Assembly (NCBI GenBank): GCA_020426625.1
Contig: JAGQPR010000012.1
Location: 1 to 40,223, forward strand
Length of the DNA: 40,223 nt
Reading direction: 5' to 3'
DNA from: Planctomycetales bacterium
Lineage (GTDB): Bacteria > Planctomycetota > Planctomycetia > Pirellulales > Pirellulaceae
Positions 25,970 through 33,626 of this stretch are shown here, piece after piece (positions within the stretch are counted from its first letter, which is position 1; every line of letters begins with the position of its first letter). The translations under genes were made by a program, and so were the position numbers. The notes below the pieces were generated by a model. The model saw only the letters and a list, made by a program, of their open reading frames with translations. It did no database searches and was not told the DNA's origin.

Positions 25970-26932
25970 CTACTGTCCCAGAACATATGCGAAAATCATG
26001 GGTGCCACTATGCTTGCGTCGCTTTGGATCATGAACTTGGGACTTTCCTTTTCCAGTTTAGTCCAAGTAATCTTTTCATTGGGCACCGCTCCGGAATATC
26101 CACCATAGCTGGTTACAGCGTCGCCTATCTGAGCAAAATAGGCCCACAACGGCACGTCTTCTTGCAGATCTTGGATCAGCATTGGTACTGAGCAGATCGC
26201 GAAATCACCGGCAATACCGCCACCGATTTGGAAGAAGCCTATCGGCGCCCGTTGGCTGGTTTCTCGATACCACTCTGCCAACTTCTGCAGTTGCTCTGTT
26301 CCGCTGCGGAGTGCTGCGTGGCTCTTCACTGTGCCGTCCATAACTCTAGCCGTGAAGATATTGCCTAGGGTACTATCCTCCGTTCCTGGAGAAACCAGCA
26401 AGATACCCTTTTCCTTGGCGGCAATGACCCAACTGTGCTCTGGCGGGATCTGGTAATGTTGCTTGAGTTCCTCATCGTCCAGGACTCGATAAAAGTACTC
26501 GTAGGCAAATTTCCCTTCGCCCTTTTCCGCTTGTTCGCTCCAGTAAGCCGTAAGTCTTCTTTCCATATGCCGCATGACCGTTTCCGGTATACAAGTATCA
26601 GTCACGCGATTGAAACCATCCGCTTGCAAGTCAACTTCATCTTGCGCGCTCAACGCACGCCAGTCTTCGATAACTTTGTATTCGTTATGGGCGAAAAGAT
26701 TGAAAAGATCTTCTTCCAGGTTAGCAGCTGTGCAACTGATGGCATGGACTTTGTCCTGTCGGATCATCTCCGCCAGTGATATGCCCAACTCTGCGGTGCT
26801 CATCGCTCCCGCCAATGAGACCAACATTTTCCCGCCATCTTCGACGAACCGCTTGTAGCATCTCGCGGCCGCCAACATTTCTCTGGCGTTAAAATGCCGA
26901 TAATTCAACTCCATGAATTCCGTTACGTTCAT
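25970..26932 (-). CDS. Deoxyhypusine synthase-like protein
   Basis: The 320-residue product belongs to the deoxyhypusine synthase family (NAD-dependent aminobutyl transfer from spermidine). Motifs include GGKMLVSLAGAMSTAELG, AISCTAANLEEDLF, IPPEHSWVIAAKEKGILLVSPGTEDSTLG, FQIGGGIAGDFAIC and, near the end, SYGGYSGAVPNEKITWTKL, where the active-site Lys position of the family is kept. Eukaryotes and archaea use the enzyme on (e/a)IF5A, which bacteria lack, so the bacterial substrate is open; homospermidine-type chemistry is one option. It lies in the same strand run as dnaN (60 bp upstream) and the pseudokinase (30 bp downstream). Confidence 0.9.
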   Translation of the reverse strand: MNVTEFMELNYRHFNAREMLAAARCYKRFVEDGGKMLVSLAGAMSTAELGISLAEMIRQDKVHAISCTAANLEEDLFNLFAHNEYKVIEDWRALSAQDEVDLQADGFNRVTDTCIPETVMRHMERRLTAYWSEQAEKGEGKFAYEYFYRVLDDEELKQHYQIPPEHSWVIAAKEKGILLVSPGTEDSTLGNIFTARVMDGTVKSHAALRSGTEQLQKLAEWYRETSQRAPIGFFQIGGGIAGDFAICSVPMLIQDLQEDVPLWAYFAQIGDAVTSYGGYSGAVPNEKITWTKLEKESPKFMIQSDASIVAPMIFAYVLGQ

Positions 26933-26946
26933 CGACTACTCTTCTT

Positions 26947-26972
26947 TTCTACTTCTTGTCTTCTACTTCTTG
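26947..26972 (-). repeat. Tandem 12-bp purine-rich repeat before the deoxyhypusine-synthase-like gene
   Basis: TTCTACTTCTTG occurs at 26947-26958 and again at 26961-26972 (14-bp period). On the coding strand this is a purine-rich tract of GAAGTAGAA units about 15-40 nt upstream of the ATG at 26932. It may affect ribosome loading or simply be a slippage-prone repeat. Confidence 0.6.
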
Positions 26973-26992
26973 CTGCTGGTAATTCTCTGCCT

Positions 26993-28108
26993 CTAAACAC
27001 CCAGCGCCATAGGCATAATGACGTAGGCATAACCATCGCTTGTCGATAGCAAAGCTGGTTGTGTCGAAGTGGCCACTTCCATAGTGAACTTCGCGTCTGG
27101 CTCCAACACTTTGAGAAAATCTGTCAGGTACCGGTAATCCAGTTTCAGCTTGATAGCTTCACCATCATAGTCGATAGGTAACTCCACCCGGCTCTGTCCC
27201 AGATCCGCTGTCTTGGCCGTCAATAGCAGCGTCCCATTGGAAAATTCCATGTCCAAACCCCGCGTTTCCTGATCGGCCACGATCGACGCTTGTCGAATGA
27301 CATTGAAAAAAGGGCCTGCTGTCATGTCGATGGTCACTGCTCCTTCGCGACTGGGAATTACCTGCCGCCAGTTGGGATATCGTCCTTCGACCAGTCTGGA
27401 GTAGATCGTGCAACGACCCGTCCTGAGCAACACCTCGTTGTTTCTGGCAGCGATGTGAATCGATTCTTCCTTTTCACCGATGGATCTTTCCATGAGCGCC
27501 AACGCTCTCGACGGGATAATCGTTGAATTTCCGCCCGTCTCATGACCGCCCACACTCTTGCCTACACCCATCATCCGTGCCAACCGCCGACCATCGGTGC
27601 CTACTGCCAGCACATCCTCTCCGTGCAATTCCAAAAGCACACCGCCCAAAGCAAATCGAGTGCTATCAGCATCTGTTGCAAAAATCGTTCGTTTCACCAT
27701 TTCACGAAAGAGTCGCGCCGGTATCTCATGGTAGGCTTCCTCTTGAAAAGCCACCACCGAAGGGAATTCATCCGGGTTCAAACTCGGCAAATTGAATTCT
27801 GAGTGCAGCCCCTTGATAACTGTCGCTGTATCGCTGGCCTCTATCGACAAATACTCATCGCTATTTTCTCTCAGGATCATGCCCACGCGTCCTACATGCA
27901 ACAGCGCTTTTCCGCTCGTCTGCACTTCGACGCCCTCTACGGCGATGCGGATGCCCGACTCCATGTCGGTGGCCATCAATATCACCTGATCCTCAGCAGC
28001 CTCTATTTTTATGTTCTGAAGGATTTCCTTAGGACTTCGCGTAACGGCCACACTTCCTGCCAGTTGGAATGCCGAAGCCAGTCTTTCTCGATTGCAGTTG
28101 ATTTTCAT
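26993..28108 (-). CDS. dnaN: DNA polymerase III beta subunit (sliding clamp)
   Basis: The 371-residue processivity clamp forms a dimeric ring on DNA and tethers the polymerase. Three clamp domains are visible: MKINCNRERLASAFQLAGSVA with NIKIEA at the start, FATDADSTRFALGGVLLEL and GTDGRRLA in domain 2, and the C-terminal YLTDFLKVL with the ending GYAYVIMPMALGV, the clamp's partner-binding site region. The length is standard. The ATG at 28108 has GAGGAA 11 nt upstream. dnaA is not adjacent, at least up to the next gene, a DUF2235 protein on the other strand. Confidence 0.97.
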   Translation of the reverse strand: MKINCNRERLASAFQLAGSVAVTRSPKEILQNIKIEAAEDQVILMATDMESGIRIAVEGVEVQTSGKALLHVGRVGMILRENSDEYLSIEASDTATVIKGLHSEFNLPSLNPDEFPSVVAFQEEAYHEIPARLFREMVKRTIFATDADSTRFALGGVLLELHGEDVLAVGTDGRRLARMMGVGKSVGGHETGGNSTIIPSRALALMERSIGEKEESIHIAARNNEVLLRTGRCTIYSRLVEGRYPNWRQVIPSREGAVTIDMTAGPFFNVIRQASIVADQETRGLDMEFSNGTLLLTAKTADLGQSRVELPIDYDGEAIKLKLDYRYLTDFLKVLEPDAKFTMEVATSTQPALLSTSDGYAYVIMPMALGV

Positions 28109-28627
28109 AGCCGTTCTAATTCCTCAGAACCTTGTTCCCTTGAGCTTTTTCCATCGCCTTCTCTTCTTTCGAATTGTCACTAAACAATCTTCCCATTTCC
28201 CAATTGCGTAAAGATCTTGCTGACTTATCTCGCGATATGGACTTGTTGTACCGCTAAGCACTTCAATGCAGAACCACTGGTAGGCCTAAAGCGGTGGCAT
28301 TAGCCAATAATCGTTTTGACAAACATTACCCAATGTATTTTATAAAGTATTCGTAGTATTAAGAGGGCCCGGAAGTGAGTTTTGCACAGCCGCGTTCCTA
28401 TCGCTAAGTTGTTTGGCAGCCGCAAGTTAGTCAACAAATGTTACCGGGAATTGACAGTGGATAACGAGCCGACGGGATGTAGGAACGTGAAGACCAACGG
28501 TCAATGATTTTTAGTTTGCCAACAAGCTAAGAAAGGTGACAGCCGAACAGCGTTTTTTGACAACAGTTGGAAACACAAACGCGACAAGTTTTGCACAGTT
28601 AACCGGCGATCGAAGGGGAGATAAGAA
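28109..28627. other. Non-coding spacer between dnaN and the DUF2235 gene; candidate replication-origin-like region
   Basis: This 0.52-kb divergent spacer has no convincing gene. It holds AGTGGATAA at 28456-28464 (reverse complement TTATCCACT, one change from the DnaA box TTATCCACA) and two identical TTTTGCACA sites at 28380-28388 and 28589-28597 (two changes each). A ~35-bp AT-rich stretch lies at 28331-28365 (about 80% A+T). The arrangement beside dnaN resembles an origin, but the sites are few and partly degenerate. A TTGACA at 28316-28321 followed by TATAAA 19 bp on could instead be a plus-strand promoter. The dnaN promoter should also lie here. Confidence 0.3.
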
Positions 28628-29740
28628 TTGGGTAGGAACATCGTGGTTTGCTGTGATGGTACCAGCAATGACGTTACGGGCGATTCGACGAACGTCCTAC
28701 GGCTGTTTCGCAGTCTGATTCGCAGCGACCAACAATTGACCTATTACGACCCGGGTGTGGGTACAGTTTCCGATCCCACAGCTAATGTCATGTTCAGCAA
28801 ATGGTTGAGCCGGAACATGGATATGGGGATGGGCTTCTCGATTCGCAAGAATGTATGCAACGTTTATGGTTTTCTGGCAAGATACTACCGACCAGGCGAT
28901 GACATCTATCTATTTGGCTTCAGCCGAGGGGCATACATCGCCAGAGCAGTGGCTGGCATGATCCACTTCTTAGGTTTGATTCGTCCAGAGCAAACCGGCA
29001 TAGAGCCACACGCATGGTCGCTCTACGCCAACGATGATTCAAAGTTGACCGACAAGGACCGTTTTCAATCAGCACATCGTTTTCGAGCCACATTTTCTCT
29101 CAAGGAGCGACCCAATATTCATTTCATAGGTGCCTGGGACACGGTCAGTTCTTTTGGCTGGTTTTGGAATCTGCGAACGTTGCCCTATACATCTGATAAT
29201 CCGAGCATCGCCAATGTGTACCATGCAGTGGCGATCGACGAGCGAAGGGCGATGTTTCAGCCAAACCGATTCAGACCAAGCGTGTCGAATCACGACAGTT
29301 TTGAAGAAGTGTGGTTTGCGGGGGGCCATGGTGATGTCGGTGGCGGATGGCCGGAACCGGTCAGCGGACTGTCAAAGATAACGCTGCAGTGGATGTGCGA
29401 TGCGGCCTTCACCAAAGGCTTGTTAATCGAGTCAAAATTGTTGGACCGGTTCCTGGGCAAGACTCAGAGCAATGACAACAAGTACGTACCAGCCAGTTGT
29501 TTGGCGCCGGTGAATTCAGCTTTGCAAGGAATTTGGTGGCTAATCGAGTTTTTGCCCAGGCGTCAGTGGGATCACAAAGCGAAACGACAGAGATGGGTGC
29601 GTCCTCATCTGGCACGTCGCAGGCGGATCGCGGAAGACGCGATAATCCATCCATCGGTGTACGAAAAGATACGTGCCGACATCACTTATAATCCAGTTGG
29701 CCTGCCACCCAGCATCGGAATGACGCGAAACCAGTCGTAG
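28628..29740 (+). CDS. DUF2235 alpha/beta-hydrolase (Tle1-like fold)
   Basis: The 370-residue protein starts MGRNIVVCCDGTSND, the typical DUF2235 opening with the conserved CDGT. The lipase-type nucleophile elbow is GFSRGA (Ser99). FIGAWDTVSSFG and WFAGGHGDVGGGW supply the likely catalytic Asp and His. DUF2235 includes type VI secretion phospholipase effectors (Tle1), but many are stand-alone proteins; no secretion genes are nearby and there is no signal peptide. The start is TTG at 28628, firmly set by AAGGGGAG (28613-28620) 7 nt upstream. It converges with the GT-C-like gene. Confidence 0.9.
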   Translation: MGRNIVVCCDGTSNDVTGDSTNVLRLFRSLIRSDQQLTYYDPGVGTVSDPTANVMFSKWLSRNMDMGMGFSIRKNVCNVYGFLARYYRPGDDIYLFGFSRGAYIARAVAGMIHFLGLIRPEQTGIEPHAWSLYANDDSKLTDKDRFQSAHRFRATFSLKERPNIHFIGAWDTVSSFGWFWNLRTLPYTSDNPSIANVYHAVAIDERRAMFQPNRFRPSVSNHDSFEEVWFAGGHGDVGGGWPEPVSGLSKITLQWMCDAAFTKGLLIESKLLDRFLGKTQSNDNKYVPASCLAPVNSALQGIWWLIEFLPRRQWDHKAKRQRWVRPHLARRRRIAEDAIIHPSVYEKIRADITYNPVGLPPSIGMTRNQS

Positions 29741-29976
29741 GTAACAGCAAGTAGGACCACAAGAAATTGAAAAAGGATTGTGATCGATGTATTGCTAGTC
29801 GCTTTTTCGAGCATGCGTAGCGTGTATCTACAGACTGCAGCGCGTCCGCAACTTTGTCGCCAACAGTTTTCTCCGAAGCCTAGCGAGCCGCATAATCTCG
29901 CCCGATTCCTGCAGAATCAGTCGATGTTTAGGTCGTCAGTCATTGTTTTCGTAGTGCGCCAAAACATTTTGTTTCG

Positions 29977-31734
29977 CTACGGGAGAACGGCGGAAACCGA
30001 AAGAGACCGGCGGTGATTCCAATGGGCGTGCTCGGAAGAAAAGGCCTTCCACGCGCCATCTTGCATTGGCTGACCAATTCGATGGACCTGCGGTAGTCGA
30101 ATGTGAGGACCAGCGATGATTGAGAATGAATCATCGCAATACGCCACATACCAGCCCACGAGATTTTCAGGCACGTCGCGCTGCTCTCCGGTCACCTTGT
30201 CACGGGTCAACAGGGTTACCAATCGGTCATGCACCGGTGCTTGCTTGTGTACCAGAATTGCATCAGTAGGATACTTGTCGACGACTGTCCACCAGTTGTC
30301 CTCGCCACCCAGGAAGCGATTGTGCTCTTCCATCACTTGAGGTTGATAGGCCACTTCATAGCGACCGTCAAAGCTGACCCGAGTGCTGGGGAACAATTCC
30401 CAGGAAACATAAGCCCCCACATGGAAGGGCGTCATCAAATTGCCGCGAAAGTGATGCTCCTTCAAGAATTCAACAGCTCCCGTAGGATAGCACGCTGTGG
30501 AGTACAACGGCGCTGGCGGCATGGAAGGTAACCAAAAATGATTGGCCAATGCAAAGGTCATGGTCAGTACCGCAGTCGCCTGGCAAACGCGGACCACCTT
30601 CGGCTGATTGGACTCCAGTTTTTGGACTAGTTGCTTTCCCAACGCGGTGCGGCTGATCCAAGCTGGAACAAATGCGATCCAAGTGACCGCAAATATCGAA
30701 CCGTGCCGAATGTGCTTGACACTCATATACGCTGCCAGCGCCAGGAAGGCCGCTCCCCGCAGTCGGCGCAATGGATTACAGCGTTGTGCGTAGGCAAAGA
30801 GTGCTAAAGCTACTAATAGAGCCAGAATTGTCCAAACAGGCGCATAAGTGTGCCAGATTGGCTTCCACTCGCGAATCAACGGCCGCGGCATGCTGATCGC
30901 ATGAATCAAATAGGGAATGTACTTCCAACCATAGGGGTTTAGTGGAAGGGCCATGACGGCAGCGGGTGCCAACAAGAATAGATGCCAAGTGTCTCGAAGT
31001 ACTTGGGCCATGGTTTGACCGAAACGAGACAAGCCCGAGAGTCGGCCGCGGTGAACGCTGGCGACGATGCGTTCTAGCGTATGGAACGCTACCATACCCA
31101 AGCCCACCACGAATCCAGCGTGTAGATTTAGCCAAAGGATCAACATTGCTAGCCACGGCAGCACCCACGCGCGACGGCCACGCCAATCCAGCTCCTGCAT
31201 CCACAGTTGCACAGCGATGAATACCAAGGTGAACAACTGAGCGCGAACGGTCGCAAAGCCAACCCAGAGCAAAGGAAACACGATAAGCGACATGCAAGCG
31301 AATAGGATGGGATGCGCTCCCCGCATCCGTGCCACGCGGTAGAGCATCAGCCACAGCGCCGCCATCAAGAGCAGTTTCAATAGGGACAGACCCAAGAGCC
31401 CCAAGCCGCTGCCAACGGTCGCAAAGTAGAGGATCGCTCCCGTGCCCCATTCGTGATGTACGGAAGGGTCGACCGTGGGTGTGTATGCAAAGACGTCAGA
31501 AGTCGGGAAGCTGCCCAAGACCAGAGATTCGCGAAATAGACTCATTTCGTGAAATGCATCGTGGGTAATCTCATGCATCCGGGCTGTATAGGCCAGGAAA
31601 CAGCAAGCCAGAGCTAGCAAAGACCAAGCCGCCAAATGCAGGTTTCGGCGGGAACTGATACGAAGATTCTTACTCAACCAACGCTGGCCGGTCGATGGAA
31701 TACTGCAAACGTCGACTTTCCCCTCTGAGCTCAT
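29977..31734 (-). CDS. Multi-pass membrane protein, GT-C glycosyltransferase-like
   Basis: The 585-residue protein has about ten transmembrane helices and a C-terminal soluble domain of ~170 residues. An early extracytoplasmic loop has DVFAYTPTVDPSVHHEWGTGAILYF, like the acidic/His-Glu-Trp loop seen in GT-C-fold enzymes that use lipid-linked sugars. The C-terminal domain contains GAVEFLKEHHFRGNLMTPFHVGAYVSWELFP and VSFDGRYEVAY, typical of large uncharacterised planctomycete membrane proteins. The ATG at 31734 is preferred to a TTG 66 bases upstream, which has no ribosome site. Acceptor and donor are unknown. Confidence 0.75.
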   Translation of the reverse strand: MSSEGKVDVCSIPSTGQRWLSKNLRISSRRNLHLAAWSLLALACCFLAYTARMHEITHDAFHEMSLFRESLVLGSFPTSDVFAYTPTVDPSVHHEWGTGAILYFATVGSGLGLLGLSLLKLLLMAALWLMLYRVARMRGAHPILFACMSLIVFPLLWVGFATVRAQLFTLVFIAVQLWMQELDWRGRRAWVLPWLAMLILWLNLHAGFVVGLGMVAFHTLERIVASVHRGRLSGLSRFGQTMAQVLRDTWHLFLLAPAAVMALPLNPYGWKYIPYLIHAISMPRPLIREWKPIWHTYAPVWTILALLVALALFAYAQRCNPLRRLRGAAFLALAAYMSVKHIRHGSIFAVTWIAFVPAWISRTALGKQLVQKLESNQPKVVRVCQATAVLTMTFALANHFWLPSMPPAPLYSTACYPTGAVEFLKEHHFRGNLMTPFHVGAYVSWELFPSTRVSFDGRYEVAYQPQVMEEHNRFLGGEDNWWTVVDKYPTDAILVHKQAPVHDRLVTLLTRDKVTGEQRDVPENLVGWYVAYCDDSFSIIAGPHIRLPQVHRIGQPMQDGAWKAFSSEHAHWNHRRSLSVSAVLP

Positions 31735-31905
31735 TTTCCCGGTTCCGTGTATTATTGCCCGGCCGAATGTGAGGCATACGCGATGCTGGCTCTCCGACAA
31801 AGAGCATCAAAGCTGGACGCGACCTGAATAGCTGCCGATCGATTGCTAAGCTAGCATTCGCTTCGCAAGAGTAGCATTCAACTTAACTTTCGGAGGTGAG
31901 CATCA

Positions 31906-32007
31906 ATGGCTAGTCGGGGTTCGTTCCAAGTGACGGTAGCAATCATTCCGAAAAAAACGAATATCGGACTAAAGTTCCCGCATTGCTCTACCGGCCATAC
32001 CCGGTGA
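31906..32007 (+). CDS. Candidate small ORF (33 aa) with a strong ribosome site
   Basis: GGAGGTGA at 31892-31899 lies 6 nt before ATG at 31906, an almost ideal translation start. The product MASRGSFQVTVAIIPKKTNI... is 33 residues, ending at TGA 32005-32007, with no recognised family. It sits alone in the 0.5-kb gap between the GT-C-like gene and the metallopeptidase gene. It could be a small protein, a leader peptide for the downstream gene, or chance. Apart from this and an overlapping frame noted elsewhere, nothing else was seen in the gap 31735-32230. Confidence 0.35.
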   Translation: MASRGSFQVTVAIIPKKTNIGLKFPHCSTGHTR

Positions 32008-32230
32008 CCTCTAGACTCTGCTGGCTGCCACGACCGATCAAGGAGACAGCTTTGCAACGAAATTCAGCGGTGATGTGGCCATCATCGCTGGAACGAAGCA
32101 GGTCAGCTCCAGCGGTTGTTGTTGGCTCAGGTTTGAAGCGTCAGCCGGATGGACCCAAGTTTGACGCAACCCAATCAGAAAATGGTGGCGGTGCCGAAGA
32201 ATCGCTGCCTTGGACCAAGGAGCATCGAGC

Positions 32231-33568
32231 ATGGAAGCTCAGCGACGTTGCCCCCAGTTTGGCCAGGCCAGTTTGTTTGTATTTTTCAAACTGGCGCTAG
32301 CTTGTGGGATTTTCGGTAGCTGTTCAACAATATGTCTCGCCCAAATTGGGGCTCGACAACACGTTGCGCAAAGTCAGAATTTCTTGGTGTTTGCTTCCTC
32401 ACCGCAATGGGCTGCACAGGTGGCCGAGGCTGCCGAGCAGCATCGCCGCGAGCTAGCGGAACATTGGCTGGGCGAGGAATTGCCTCCCTGGTCGCAGCGC
32501 TGTCCGGTGCATGTAATGGCTGGCGCCAACCTGGGAGCAGGTGGAGAAACCCGCTATATGCTTTCCAGCGGTGGAGCCGGTGAGTGGATGATGAGCGTCC
32601 AAGGGACTCCTGAACGAATTCTGGATAGCGTCTTGCCCCACGAAATAACGCACACCATTTTTGCCACGTACTTCGCTAAGCTCGGAAAGTACATGCCTCG
32701 CTGGGCTGACGAAGGCGCATGCACCACTGTCGAACACGTATCCGAGAAACGCAAACACGAACACTATTTGCGTCAGTTCTTGCAAACCGGGCGTGGCTTG
32801 GCATTCAATCAGATGTTCCAGCTCAAGGAATATCCCGCCGACATCCTACCGCTGTATGCTCAAGGCCACTCTGCTGTTCAGTTCTTGTTGGATCAGGGTG
32901 GGCCGAGGAAGTTCATTGCTTTTGTCGAGGACGGCATGCGCACCGAAGCGTGGACGCAAGCCCTACAGGATCACTATGCCTACCTTTCGATCGGCGAATT
33001 TCAGACTCAGTGGAATCGTTGGTTGGCAAACGGCAGTCCGGCAAGCTTAGTGGGCTACGCGCCGCTGTTGGACGCGACACCAGCTAGCGACATTGCTTTG
33101 GCCAGTTCGGGCCAAGTTGCATTGGCCAATCACGCACAAATTGCCGCCACCCAGCCAGTCGCAAATCCTTCCCCTCTGTCCTTGGCCAGTTCCAGGGGAG
33201 CACAAGCTCCGGCCGAATCGCGCAACGTGAGTTGGTACCAGCGACGGCTTCACGAGGTGACTGGAGAACGATCTCCTAAGTACGATGGACGACCAGCTTA
33301 CGCAGATCCATTGGCAGTCGCGACATCCTCCAAGGCTGCTGTGCTGCCGCTGCCACCTCAAGGTGCGGTATTGCCCAACTCAATCGATCTTCCAGGGTCC
33401 GCTAGCCACACCATGCAAACGCAGACGCGTCCCTCAACACCCAGCTATACAGGAATCCAGGTTCTCGACTGGGGAAACGCTCCACCAGTTCGAGGCATCC
33501 AGACAGCCAATCAGGATAGGCCCATTTATTACGACAATGCGCCTGCCATGGTGCCAGTTTACCGATAA
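32231..33568 (+). CDS. Secreted HExxH metallopeptidase-like protein
   Basis: The 445-residue protein has a signal sequence within the first ~37 residues (FVFFKLALACGIFGSCSTICLA). A zinc-peptidase motif follows: LPHEITHTIF with His137-Glu138-x-x-His141, then RWADEGAC with Glu161 as a likely third ligand, as in gluzincin/peptidase MA-like folds. The C-terminal ~190 residues are Ala/Pro/Ser-rich and low in complexity, possibly a cell-surface linker. AAGGAG at 32217-32222 lies 8 nt before the ATG at 32231, which is preferred to the TTG at 32210. The substrate is unknown. asnB follows after 58 bp. Confidence 0.8.
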   Translation: MEAQRRCPQFGQASLFVFFKLALACGIFGSCSTICLAQIGARQHVAQSQNFLVFASSPQWAAQVAEAAEQHRRELAEHWLGEELPPWSQRCPVHVMAGANLGAGGETRYMLSSGGAGEWMMSVQGTPERILDSVLPHEITHTIFATYFAKLGKYMPRWADEGACTTVEHVSEKRKHEHYLRQFLQTGRGLAFNQMFQLKEYPADILPLYAQGHSAVQFLLDQGGPRKFIAFVEDGMRTEAWTQALQDHYAYLSIGEFQTQWNRWLANGSPASLVGYAPLLDATPASDIALASSGQVALANHAQIAATQPVANPSPLSLASSRGAQAPAESRNVSWYQRRLHEVTGERSPKYDGRPAYADPLAVATSSKAAVLPLPPQGAVLPNSIDLPGSASHTMQTQTRPSTPSYTGIQVLDWGNAPPVRGIQTANQDRPIYYDNAPAMVPVYR

Positions 33569-33626
33569 ACACCTAGAATTATCTTCTTGAATCGAAACTC
33601 ATTGCTAACGGGACGTTCACTTTTCG

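Noticed and set aside
29949..29982. Imperfect hairpin (CGTAG ... CTACG) between convergent genes as a bidirectional terminator
   Set aside because: Stem is interrupted and overlaps the last codons of the GT-C-like gene; no T-run.
32052..32300. 82-codon plus-strand frame starting TTG with AAGGAGA upstream
   Set aside because: It overlaps the signal peptide region of the metallopeptidase in another frame; the metallopeptidase has its own good ribosome site and clear domain features. Left open only as a weak possibility.
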